DNA of 64,000 nucleotides from Paraburkholderia caribensis. GTDB taxonomy: Bacteria > Pseudomonadota > Gammaproteobacteria > Burkholderiales > Burkholderiaceae. Made by a program: the position numbers and the translations under genes. Of the stretch, positions 40,142-48,415 are shown piece after piece. The notes beneath the pieces are model-generated. The model was not told the DNA's origin and made no database searches. It saw nothing but the letters and a program-made list of their open reading frames with translations. Position 1 is the stretch's first letter, and each line of letters opens with the position of its first letter. Location of the stretch: positions 62,001 through 126,000 of the forward strand of contig NZ_CP026103.1 in assembly GCF_002902945.1 (NCBI RefSeq), read 5' to 3'.

Positions 40142-42727
40142 TTACATCTCCACGGTGTCGGCCACTTGCTTGAAGTCCTCGATCTGGTCGAAGTTCATGT
40201 ACTGATAGATCTTGTCGCCATTGGCGTTGAGCACGCCCATGTCGGCCATGTACTCTTCCTTGGTCGGGATCTTGCCCAGACGCGAGCAGATCGCCGCCAG
40301 TTCCGCCGAGCCAAGGTACACGTTCGTGTTCTTGCCCAGGCGGTTCGGGAAGTTACGGGTCGAGGTCGACATGACCGTCGCGCCTTCACGCACCTGTGCC
40401 TGGTTGCCCATGCACAGCGAGCAGCCCGGCATTTCGGTACGCGCGCCAGCCGTGCCGAACACGCCGTAGTGGCCTTCTTCCGTCAGCTGCTTCTGGTCCA
40501 TCTTGGTCGGCGGCGCGACCCACAGCTTGACGGGGATGTCGCGCTTGCCTTCCAGCAGCTTCGACGCGGCACGGAAGTGGCCGATGTTGGTCATGCACGA
40601 GCCGATGAACACTTCGTCGATCTTGGCGCCGGCCACGTCCGACAGCGTCTTCACGTCGTCCGGATCGTTCGGGCAGGCCACGATCGGCTCGTGGATGTCG
40701 GCCAGATCGATTTCGATGACGGCTGCATACTCAGCGTCGGCGTCCGGCGACAGCAGTTGCGGGTCGGCCAGCCACTGCTCCATCGCCTTGATACGGCGCT
40801 GCAGGCTGCGCGGGTCCTGATAGCCTTCGGCGATCATCCACTTCAGCAGCGTGATGTTGCTGTTGAGGTATTCGATGATCGGTTCCTTGTTCAGACGCAC
40901 CGAGCAACCGGCGGCCGAGCGCTCGGCGGAGGCATCCGACAATTCGAACGCTTGCTCGACCTTCAGATCGGGCAGGCCTTCGATTTCGAGAATGCGGCCC
41001 GAGAAGATGTTCTTCTTGCCTTGCTTGGCAACCGTCAGCATGCCTTGCTTGATGGCGTAGAGCGGAATGGCGTTGACGAGATCGCGCAAGGTCACGCCCG
41101 GCTGCATCTTGCCCTTGAAGCGGACCAGCACCGATTCCGGCATGTCCAGCGGCATCGTGCCCGTAGCGGCGGCGAACGCGACCAGGCCAGAACCGGCCGG
41201 GAAGCTGATGCCGATCGGGAAGCGGGTGTGCGAGTCGCCGCCCGTGCCCACGGTGTCGGGCAGCAGCATGCGGTTCAGCCACGAGTGGATCACGCCGTCG
41301 CCCGGACGCAGCGCGATGCCGCCACGGTTGCTGATGAAGTTCGGCAGCGTCTGGTGGGTCTTCACGTCGACCGGCTTCGGATAAGCGGCCGTATGGCAGA
41401 ACGACTGCATGACGAGATCAGCCGAGAAGCCCAGGCACGCCAGGTCCTTCAGCTCGTCGCGCGTCATCGGGCCGGTGGTGTCCTGCGAGCCGACCGAAGT
41501 CATGCGCGGTTCGCAGTACGCGCCCGGGCGAACGCCTTGGCCTTCCGGCAGGCCGCAGGCGCGGCCAACCATCTTCTGCGCCAGCGAAAAGCCCTTGCCG
41601 CTGTCGGCCGGCTGCTGCGGCAGGCGGAACAGCGTGGACGGAGCCAGACCCAGCGCTTCACGCGCCTTGGCGGTCAAACCGCGACCGATGATCAGCGGAA
41701 TGCGGCCGCCGGCGCGCACTTCGTCGAACAGCACGTCTGACTTGACCTGAAACTCGGCGATCACTTCGCCGTTCTTCAGCGCCTTGCCTTCGTACGGGCG
41801 CAGTTCGACCACGTCGCCCATTTCCATCTTCGACACGTCGAGTTCGATGGGCAGTGCGCCGGCATCTTCCATCGTGTTGTAGAAGATCGGGGCGATCTTG
41901 CTGCCCAGGCACACGCCGCCGAAACGCTTGTTCGGGATGAAGGGGATGTCTTCGCCCGTGAACCACAGCACCGAGTTGGTGGCCGACTTGCGCGAGGAGC
42001 CGGTGCCGACCACGTCGCCCACGTACGCGACCAGGTGGCCCTTTTCCTTCAGCGACTCGATGAACTTGACGGGACCACGCTTGCCGTCCTCTTCCGGCGT
42101 GATGCCGGGGCGGGCGTTCTTCAGCATTGCCAGCGCGTGCAGGGGGATGTCCGGGCGGGTGGTGGCGTCCGGGGCCGGCGACAGGTCGTCGGTGTTGGTT
42201 TCGCCCGTCACCTTGAACACGGTGATGGTCAGGCTTTGCGGCACTTCCGGACGGCTGGTGAACCATTCGGCGTCGGCCCAGCTTTGCATCACGGCGCGGG
42301 CGTTGGCGTTGCCCTTGTCCGCCAGTTCCTTGACGTCGTGGAACTGGTCGAACATCAGCAGGGTTTTCTTCAGCGCTTCAGCGGCGACGGTGCCGACTTC
42401 GGCGTCGGACAGCAGTTCGATCAGCGGCTGGATGTTGTAGCCGCCTAGCATCGTGCCGAGCAGCTCGGCGGCGCGGGTGCGCGAGATCAGCGCGCAGGCG
42501 GTCTCGCCTTTGGCCACGGCGGCCAGGAAGCCCGCCTTCACGCGCGCGGCTTCGTCCACGCCAGCGGGCACGCGGTTGGTGATCAGGTCGAGCAGGGTCT
42601 GCTCTTCGCCAGCGGGCGGGTTGGTCAGCAGTTCCACCAGCTCGGCGGTCTGCTGAGCCGTCAGCGGCAGCGGAGGAATGCCGAGCGCGGCGCGCGCGGC
42701 TACATGAGCACGAAAGTTTTCAAGCAT
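40142..42727 (-). CDS. acnB: Aconitate hydratase B
   Basis: An 861-residue enzyme of the TCA and methylcitrate cycles that interconverts citrate and isocitrate using a 4Fe-4S cluster. The N-terminal HEAT-like domain begins Met-Leu-Glu-Asn-Phe-Arg-Ala-His-Val-Ala-Ala-Arg. The swivel domain comes before the catalytic domains, as in AcnB. Conserved pieces include Arg-Pro-Gly-Asp-Gly-Val-Ile-His-Ser-Trp, Gly-Gly-Asp-Ser-His-Thr-Arg-Phe, and Gly-Cys-Ser-Leu-Cys-Met-Gly-Asn with cluster Cys. Length equals that of the E. coli enzyme. ATG 42727 is chosen; the upstream extension is not conserved-looking. A palindrome at 42846-42857 may regulate it. Confidence 0.97.
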   Translation of the reverse strand: MLENFRAHVAARAALGIPPLPLTAQQTAELVELLTNPPAGEEQTLLDLITNRVPAGVDEAARVKAGFLAAVAKGETACALISRTRAAELLGTMLGGYNIQPLIELLSDAEVGTVAAEALKKTLLMFDQFHDVKELADKGNANARAVMQSWADAEWFTSRPEVPQSLTITVFKVTGETNTDDLSPAPDATTRPDIPLHALAMLKNARPGITPEEDGKRGPVKFIESLKEKGHLVAYVGDVVGTGSSRKSATNSVLWFTGEDIPFIPNKRFGGVCLGSKIAPIFYNTMEDAGALPIELDVSKMEMGDVVELRPYEGKALKNGEVIAEFQVKSDVLFDEVRAGGRIPLIIGRGLTAKAREALGLAPSTLFRLPQQPADSGKGFSLAQKMVGRACGLPEGQGVRPGAYCEPRMTSVGSQDTTGPMTRDELKDLACLGFSADLVMQSFCHTAAYPKPVDVKTHQTLPNFISNRGGIALRPGDGVIHSWLNRMLLPDTVGTGGDSHTRFPIGISFPAGSGLVAFAAATGTMPLDMPESVLVRFKGKMQPGVTLRDLVNAIPLYAIKQGMLTVAKQGKKNIFSGRILEIEGLPDLKVEQAFELSDASAERSAAGCSVRLNKEPIIEYLNSNITLLKWMIAEGYQDPRSLQRRIKAMEQWLADPQLLSPDADAEYAAVIEIDLADIHEPIVACPNDPDDVKTLSDVAGAKIDEVFIGSCMTNIGHFRAASKLLEGKRDIPVKLWVAPPTKMDQKQLTEEGHYGVFGTAGARTEMPGCSLCMGNQAQVREGATVMSTSTRNFPNRLGKNTNVYLGSAELAAICSRLGKIPTKEEYMADMGVLNANGDKIYQYMNFDQIEDFKQVADTVEM

Positions 42728-43228
42728 GGGAGACCTGCTGGTATTGCGTTTCAGGGGAGGACTTTTCAGGCACGTCGAAACTGCTTCGGGCACTGCTTTA
42801 ATCCCGATTTTAATTGCAATACCCTATGCGGTCAAATGTCTTATGTCTTATATAAGAGTTGGAGGCGGAGACGGTGAGCGCGATTGCAGGGAACGGGGGG
42901 CGCGAGAAAATCGCCTGGCGGCGAGATTACCTTTGACAGGCCGCTGAAATGCGCATCGCCCGACAGGCTCCGTGTGATCTCGATGGATGGCTTTTTCCGG
43001 CGCGGTGATTCAGCCGTCGCGTCGGACAGGTGAGGAATCGCGGGCCTGTTGGGTGATCGTTAGGTCCGGGCCTGTTTTTTGCTCACATAGTCACGTTCAG
43101 TCGTCCGCATCGCGTCGAATTCGCGCGATCCTGGTTGTTTTCGCAGATTGCCGGCATGGTCCGGCAGAAGGCGGTGTCGAATGTTGCGGTCAGGAAAAGA
43201 CCATGGATGCGCGGGATGGCGCGGCGAA
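42728..43228. other. Intergenic region between acnB and the hybrid kinase
   Basis: No convincing gene. The first 135 bp next to acnB are AT-rich and hold the palindrome at 42846-42857. The rest shows no recognisable element, apart from the uncertain N-terminus of the kinase frame, which is open from 43148. Confidence 0.5.
42846..42857. promoter_or_regulatory. Palindrome in the acnB promoter
   Basis: TCTTATATAAGA is perfectly symmetric and lies 120-130 bp before the acnB start, in an otherwise AT-rich segment. The longer context TGTCTTATATAAGAG resembles operators of GntR-family regulators that control TCA-cycle genes in beta-proteobacteria; that link is recalled, not tested. Confidence 0.5.
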
Positions 43229-44914
43229 ATGGCCCTGCGAATCCGTGACTTCGATTGGTCGAGGACGTCGCTCGGCCTCATCGACGATTGGTCATCGAGT
43301 CTGCGAGCGGCTGTTCAGTTAGTGCTCGCGTCTCCCGTACCGCTCGTGATGTTGTGGGGGCACGCTGGACATATGGTCTACAACGACGCCTATGCGGTTT
43401 TCGCAGGCGGCCGCCATCCGTTTCTGCTCGGGTCTCCCGTCGAGGAGGGCTGGCCAGAGATTGCCGATTTCAATCGCAACGTCGTCGACACTTGCCTCGC
43501 GGGCGGCACGTTGTCCTACAAGGACAAGGAACTCGTTCTGTTCCGCAACGGCGCCGCCGAAGACGTCTGGATGGATCTTTACTACAGCCCCGTGGTCGAG
43601 GATGACGGCGCGCCCGCTGGCGTCATCGCCGTCGTCATCGAGACGTCCGAGCGCGTCATCGCCGAGCGGCGGCAACAGGAGGCTGAAGCTGCGCTGCTCA
43701 AGCTGACGCGCAACCTGGAGCAACGGGTGGCGGATGCGGTGACGGCCCGGGTAGAACTCGAAGAGCAACTTCGGCAGTCACAGAAAATGGAGGCGATCGG
43801 CGCACTGACAGGGGGTGTCGCGCACGATTTCAACAACGTCTTGCAAGCCATCTCGGGCAATCTGCAAGTGCTCGCGCTGCAGGAAAAGGGTAACGAAAAT
43901 GTCCAGAAACGCGTCACCGCTGCGGCATCCGCTGTGGAGCGCGGCGGGAAACTGTCATCCCAACTGCTTGCTTTCGCTCGCCGCCAGCCCTTGTCGCCCA
44001 CCGTCATCAATCCAGGCCGCATTTTCGATACGCTTGGCGACCTGCTCCAACGGGCTTTGGGCGAGAGCATTTCTGTTCAGATGTCGCTGTCGGCCCATCC
44101 ATGGTTCATACAGGCCGACCGGAACCAGCTGGAAAATGCGGTGCTCAATCTGGCCATCAATGCGCGCGACGCGCTGGACGGAGAGGGCCAGATTAGCGTG
44201 ATCGGAGAAAACGTGGTGTTGACCGCGAGCGACGTGACCGGTGCCGAGATCGCGGCAGGAGAGTATCTGCGCATTACGGTTCGGGACGAGGGGGTAGGAA
44301 TGTCACCCGAGGTTCTCGAACGTGCGTGTGAGCCGTTCTTCACCACCAAAGGGGAAGGCCAGGGAACCGGGCTGGGTTTGAGCATGGTGTTCGGCTTTGT
44401 GCGGCAAAGCGGCGGCCATCTGACCATCCTCAGCGAAGTCGGTCGAGGCACGTCCGTACAGATGCATTTTCCTCGGAGTGCCGTGGCAGAGGGCACGCTA
44501 TCGGAATTCAGCCTTGTCTCGCATGTCGGTGGCAACGAGATCATTCTGGTGGTGGAAGACGACGCCAGCGTTCGGGCGACCTCTGCGGAACTGCTGCGGG
44601 AACTGGGCTATGAAGTCGTCGAGGCCGTCAACGGGGACGCGGCATTGGCGCTGTTGCAAAGCGGCGTCAAGGTCGACCTGGTGCTGACGGATGTCGTGAT
44701 GCCGGGCGCGGTGAAGAGCGCGGACCTCGCCGCCTGGGCGCGTAGCAGAACGCCGCCCGTTCCTGTGCTTTTTACCTCTGGCCATACGCGCGACATCATC
44801 TCGAAAAATAATATTCTCGCGCCCGACGTCAAGCTCCTGCGCAAGCCATATCTTCCCGAAACGCTGTCCCGGATGGTGCGCGCCGTGCTCGCGGAATCGA
44901 CGCGGCCGGGCTAG
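43229..44914 (+). CDS. Hybrid sensor histidine kinase with C-terminal receiver
   Basis: About 561 residues. A PAS-type N-terminal domain starts with Arg-Asp-Phe-Asp-Trp-Ser-Arg-Thr-Ser-Leu-Gly. The HisKA helix carries the phosphorylation site His-Asp-Phe-Asn-Asn near residue 199. The ATP-binding domain has Asn-Leu-Ala-Ile-Asn-Ala-Arg-Asp-Ala, Asp-Glu-Gly-Val-Gly-Met and Gly-Thr-Gly-Leu-Gly-Leu. A receiver domain with Glu-Asp-Asp, Leu-Thr-Asp-Val-Val-Met-Pro-Gly and Arg-Lys-Pro-Tyr ends the protein. It is soluble, without transmembrane helices. The start is uncertain: the frame is open to 43148. Confidence 0.87.
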   Translation: MALRIRDFDWSRTSLGLIDDWSSSLRAAVQLVLASPVPLVMLWGHAGHMVYNDAYAVFAGGRHPFLLGSPVEEGWPEIADFNRNVVDTCLAGGTLSYKDKELVLFRNGAAEDVWMDLYYSPVVEDDGAPAGVIAVVIETSERVIAERRQQEAEAALLKLTRNLEQRVADAVTARVELEEQLRQSQKMEAIGALTGGVAHDFNNVLQAISGNLQVLALQEKGNENVQKRVTAAASAVERGGKLSSQLLAFARRQPLSPTVINPGRIFDTLGDLLQRALGESISVQMSLSAHPWFIQADRNQLENAVLNLAINARDALDGEGQISVIGENVVLTASDVTGAEIAAGEYLRITVRDEGVGMSPEVLERACEPFFTTKGEGQGTGLGLSMVFGFVRQSGGHLTILSEVGRGTSVQMHFPRSAVAEGTLSEFSLVSHVGGNEIILVVEDDASVRATSAELLRELGYEVVEAVNGDAALALLQSGVKVDLVLTDVVMPGAVKSADLAAWARSRTPPVPVLFTSGHTRDIISKNNILAPDVKLLRKPYLPETLSRMVRAVLAESTRPG

Positions 44915-44969
44915 CGTCGAACGGCGGTGCACGCTCGGGAAGCAGTCGATGCCCGCGTCCCGATACGGC

Positions 44970-46745
44970 TTAAGGCGATTCGTTCATGCAGGCATCCACA
45001 CGAGTCCGTCGATTCGAAGCGCCGTCACCCAGCTTGCCCGCGATGTACTTCGCGACGCGCCAGCCGAACACGATGGCCGGCCCCAACGTCGTGCCGGGCC
45101 CGGGATACGTGCCGCGAAATATCGAAGCCAGATCGTTGCCGCACGCGAAGAGTCCCGGTATCACGTTGCCGTTCACATCGAGCAGTTCGCCGTTCGCATT
45201 TCCGCTCAGACCCGCGCTGCACGCGAGGTCGGCTGGCCACACGGTCACGGCGTAGTACGGGCCTTTGCCCAACGCACGGATGCACGGATTGGGCTTCTGC
45301 GCGGCGTCGCCGTTGAAGCGGCTCATCGGGCTGGAGCCGCGGCCGAAGGCGGGGTCGCTGCCCGATGCGGCATCGCGGTTGTAGGTTTCGACAGTGTGCG
45401 CGAGCCCTGTCGCATCCACGTTCAGTTTCGCCGCCAGTGCGGCCAGCGTGTCGCCTTTGACCAGATACCCGGCGCGCTCGAATTCGGCAATGCGCGCGCG
45501 GCTTCGCCCCGGCATCAGCAGGCCCAGACCATAGGCGCGGATAAAGTCTGCGTCGACGATCAGATGCGCCGGCACGCTCGGGCCATGGCCGTCGTCGCGC
45601 AGCATGCCCATCACGAAGTCGTGATAGGAGCCGGATTCGTTGACGAACCGCTCGCCTCGGCTATTCACGGCAATGAGTCCCGGCTTCGCGCGATCGAGGA
45701 TGATATGCGGCCACACGCTATCGCCGCCGCCGGACGAACGGCGGATCGAGCAGGGCATCCAGAGGCCCGGGCTGTCGCCGCCGTTTTCGAGTCGCGCATC
45801 GACGGCGAGCGCGCTGCCCACGCCGTCGCCCGTGTGAGTGTCGGGAGCAAGCGACAGCCGTTGTGCGGCAGCCGGAAACAACTGTTTGCGCAGCGCCGGA
45901 TGCCGCGCGACGCCGCCCGTGGCGAGCACGACACCGCGACGCGCGCCGATGCGCCGTTGCTCGCCGTCACGCGAACCGATCACGGCGCCCGTCACGCGGC
46001 CTTGCTCGCGAACCAGTTCGACGAGCGGCGTTTCGAAGCGTATTGCCACGCCGCGCTTGCGCAAGCTGTAGAAGAGCCGGGCGGCGAGCGCATTGCCCAT
46101 GACGAGTTGCGTGCCGCGCGCAAAACGCACGCGGTCGACGACATAGCGGCCGACCACTTCGACGGTGCGCCTGAAATTGCCGAACGATCCGAACGGACTG
46201 AGCAGCGCGCCGAGGTCGCTGCGATTGACCATCATCCCGCCCAGGCCCATGAATTCCTTGCGCGGCGGGCGCACGCGCGAGAAGTCCTTGTCCAGCACGC
46301 GGGCATCGAAAGGCAAGGGCGCGAGCGCGCGGCCGCCGAATGCCGCGCCCGGCCCCGTCACATAGTCGGGATGCGCGGCCGCCGCGACGAATTTGACGTC
46401 GCTGATGCGCTGCAATTCGTCGATGGCGAGCGGGCCGCTTTGCAGGAAGGCCTCGCGTGCTTCGTCGCCGCCGCGCTCGCCGACCACCGATTGCAAGAAC
46501 CGGCGCGCGTCGTCGACGCTGTCGGGCACGCCCGCATCGACGCTCAATTGCGTGCCCGGCACCCACGTCGTGCCGCCCGACGTCGATGTGATGCCGCCGA
46601 CGGCCTCCGTCTTTTCGCACAGGAGAACGTCGAGGCCCTCGTGATGCGCGATCAACGCAGCCGTCATGCCCGCCGCGCCCGCGCCGAACACGAGCACATC
46701 GACTTCTTCGTCCCATTGGATGCTGCTGCCTGAATTCATGTTCAC
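44970..46745 (-). CDS. FAD-dependent dehydrogenase, KstD-like
   Basis: A 591-residue flavoprotein of the fumarate reductase / 3-ketosteroid-1-dehydrogenase family. The FAD fingerprint is Val-Phe-Gly-Ala-Gly-Ala-Ala-Gly-Met-Thr; a Gly-Gly-Thr-Thr-Trp motif follows the first Rossmann segment. Near the end, Gly-Pro-Tyr-Tyr-Ala-Val carries the conserved active-site Tyr, and Gly-Asn-Asp-Leu-Ala-Ser and Gly-Thr-Thr-Leu-Gly-Pro-Ala bind FAD. Such enzymes introduce a double bond next to a ring ketone. It is the last gene of the six-gene transporter operon (60 bp gap). A paralogue lies at 55473-57218. Confidence 0.88.
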   Translation of the reverse strand: MNMNSGSSIQWDEEVDVLVFGAGAAGMTAALIAHHEGLDVLLCEKTEAVGGITSTSGGTTWVPGTQLSVDAGVPDSVDDARRFLQSVVGERGGDEAREAFLQSGPLAIDELQRISDVKFVAAAAHPDYVTGPGAAFGGRALAPLPFDARVLDKDFSRVRPPRKEFMGLGGMMVNRSDLGALLSPFGSFGNFRRTVEVVGRYVVDRVRFARGTQLVMGNALAARLFYSLRKRGVAIRFETPLVELVREQGRVTGAVIGSRDGEQRRIGARRGVVLATGGVARHPALRKQLFPAAAQRLSLAPDTHTGDGVGSALAVDARLENGGDSPGLWMPCSIRRSSGGGDSVWPHIILDRAKPGLIAVNSRGERFVNESGSYHDFVMGMLRDDGHGPSVPAHLIVDADFIRAYGLGLLMPGRSRARIAEFERAGYLVKGDTLAALAAKLNVDATGLAHTVETYNRDAASGSDPAFGRGSSPMSRFNGDAAQKPNPCIRALGKGPYYAVTVWPADLACSAGLSGNANGELLDVNGNVIPGLFACGNDLASIFRGTYPGPGTTLGPAIVFGWRVAKYIAGKLGDGASNRRTRVDACMNESP

Positions 46746-46805
46746 TGTCTCCTCTGATGCCTTGCTGCCGTTTCCGTGCTTGCTGGATGGTGTTTGAAGC
46801 GGACG

Positions 46806-47576
46806 TCAGTAAGTCGCGCGTCCGCCGGACAGATCGAAGGTGGCGCCCGTCGAAAACGAGCATTCATCCGATGCCAGCCACGCGGCCAGGCTTGCGACTT
46901 CGCCGGCCGTGCCGGCGCGTTGCATCGGAATCTTCGCCAGACTTGCGGCGAGCGCGTCGGGGGTCATCTGCTGCAGCAAGGGTGTCTCGATCACGGCAGG
47001 CGCGATGCAGTTCACGCGCACCGGCGTCAGCGCCAGTTCCTTGCCCATCGACTTCGTGAACGCAATCACGCCCGCTTTGGCCGCCGAATACGCGGACATC
47101 GACGGATTGCCTTCCTTGCCCGCAATCGACGCGAGATTGACGATGCGGCCAAAGCCCGCGTCGAGCATGGGTTGGACGGCGGCGCGCGAGCACAGGAACA
47201 CGCTGCGGAGATTGACGTCGATACAGCGCTGCCATGCGTCCAGCGCGCTGTCGGCGACGGTCGAGATCGGGCCCGTCGTGCCCGCGCCATTCATCAGCAC
47301 ATGCAGCGCGCCGAAGCGTTCGAGAGTGGTGTGGAGCGCGGCGGCGACGGAGGCTTCGTTTGTCACGTCCACATGCACGCCGATGGCTGCGCCGTTCGTG
47401 CCGCTGTTTTCGTCAGCGCACAGCGTGTCGGCGGCTTCGCGCGCCGCACGCGCATCGAGGTCCCACAGCGCGACGCGCATGCCGTCGCGTTGCAGCCGCG
47501 CCGCAATTGCCCGGCCGATCCCGCCCGCGCCGCCCGTGACGACGGCGACTCGCTGCGCCGCGCTCATGCCGCTCAT
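46806..47576 (-). CDS. Short-chain dehydrogenase/reductase
   Basis: A 256-residue SDR with all catalytic elements: Thr-Gly-Gly-Ala-Gly-Gly-Ile-Gly, Asn-Gly-Ala-Gly, Ser in Leu-Ala-Ser-Ile-Ala, and Tyr-Ser-Ala-Ala-Lys. An Asp after the second strand (Leu-Trp-Asp-Leu-Asp) favours NAD. It overlaps the stop of the AroE-like gene by four bases, so translation is likely coupled. In this operon it probably oxidises a ring hydroxyl group. Confidence 0.88.
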   Translation of the reverse strand: MSGMSAAQRVAVVTGGAGGIGRAIAARLQRDGMRVALWDLDARAAREAADTLCADENSGTNGAAIGVHVDVTNEASVAAALHTTLERFGALHVLMNGAGTTGPISTVADSALDAWQRCIDVNLRSVFLCSRAAVQPMLDAGFGRIVNLASIAGKEGNPSMSAYSAAKAGVIAFTKSMGKELALTPVRVNCIAPAVIETPLLQQMTPDALAASLAKIPMQRAGTAGEVASLAAWLASDECSFSTGATFDLSGGRATY

Positions 47577-48415
47577 GCTTTTGCGTCGAGCAGAAACTCG
47601 ACCATGCGATCGCATACGCGCGCGAACATCTGCGTGCCTGTCACGGTCTTGCAGCCTCGCGCCCGTGCCGCTTCGATGAACGGCGTGAGCGGCGGCTTCG
47701 TGACGACGTCGCCGACAAACGTGGAGGCAGGCAGGCGCGACACGTCGATAGGCAGCGGATCGTCGGCGCGCATGCCCATCGGCGACGCGTTGACGATTAC
47801 GTCGAACGATCCGGCTTCGACATCGGCCGCCGCCACGTGCACGGCGCCGCGTTGCATCGCGGCGAGCCGTGTGACGAGCGAAGCCGTGCGCGCCGTATCG
47901 TTGTCGCGCACGCCGAGGGCGGCGACGCCCGCGCTCACGAGCGCTTGACCGATGGCCGAGCCCGCGCCGCCCGCGCCGATCAGCAGCGCGCGTTTGCCGC
48001 GCAGATCGCAGCCGGCATCTTCGAGCGCGGCGACGAAGCCCGTGCCGTCGAACATACCGCCATGCCAGCCGCCATCGGCCGTGCGCCGCAGCGTGTTCAC
48101 CGCGCCGAGAAACGCGGCCTCATCGGACAGACTCGAGCAGAACCCGGCGGCGCTGAACTTGTGCGGCACGGTGATGATCACGCCGTCGACATTGCGCATT
48201 GGCGCGACGCCAGCGAAGAATGCCGCGAGATCGTCCGGCGCGACGTGCGCGGGGACCACCAGCGCGTCGCGTCCCGCTTCGCGCATTGCCGCCGTCACGC
48301 CTTTGGGCGAGCGCACCTGCGCAATGGGATCGCCGACAATGAAATACACGCGCGTCGCGCCGCTGAGTCCCTCGTCGAGCGATACGGCGACGTTCGTTGC
48401 AGTCGTTTGGGTCAT
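47573..48415 (-). CDS. Shikimate/quinate dehydrogenase-like protein (AroE family)
   Basis: A 280-residue protein. The catalytic pair Lys86 (Val-Pro-His-Lys) and Asp123 (Phe-Asp-Gly-Thr-Gly) and the nucleotide loop Gly-Ala-Gly-Gly-Ala-Gly at 148-153 are kept. The substrate carboxylate motif, His-Ser-x-Ser-Pro in true AroE, is Gln-Val-Arg-Ser-Pro here (residues 33-37), so the first Ser is lost. That and its place in a catabolic operon suggest a shikimate- or quinate-like substrate rather than biosynthesis. It overlaps both neighbours by four bases. Confidence 0.85.
   Translation of the reverse strand: MTQTTATNVAVSLDEGLSGATRVYFIVGDPIAQVRSPKGVTAAMREAGRDALVVPAHVAPDDLAAFFAGVAPMRNVDGVIITVPHKFSAAGFCSSLSDEAAFLGAVNTLRRTADGGWHGGMFDGTGFVAALEDAGCDLRGKRALLIGAGGAGSAIGQALVSAGVAALGVRDNDTARTASLVTRLAAMQRGAVHVAAADVEAGSFDVIVNASPMGMRADDPLPIDVSRLPASTFVGDVVTKPPLTPFIEAARARGCKTVTGTQMFARVCDRMVEFLLDAKA

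Noticed and set aside
40094..41740. A 548-codon plus-strand frame opposite acnB.
   Set aside because: acnB is certain, and this frame is Arg/His/Val-rich without motifs.
44949..46733. A 594-codon plus-strand frame opposite the first KstD-like gene.
   Set aside because: The minus strand has a full FAD fingerprint and operon spacing. This frame is a shadow.
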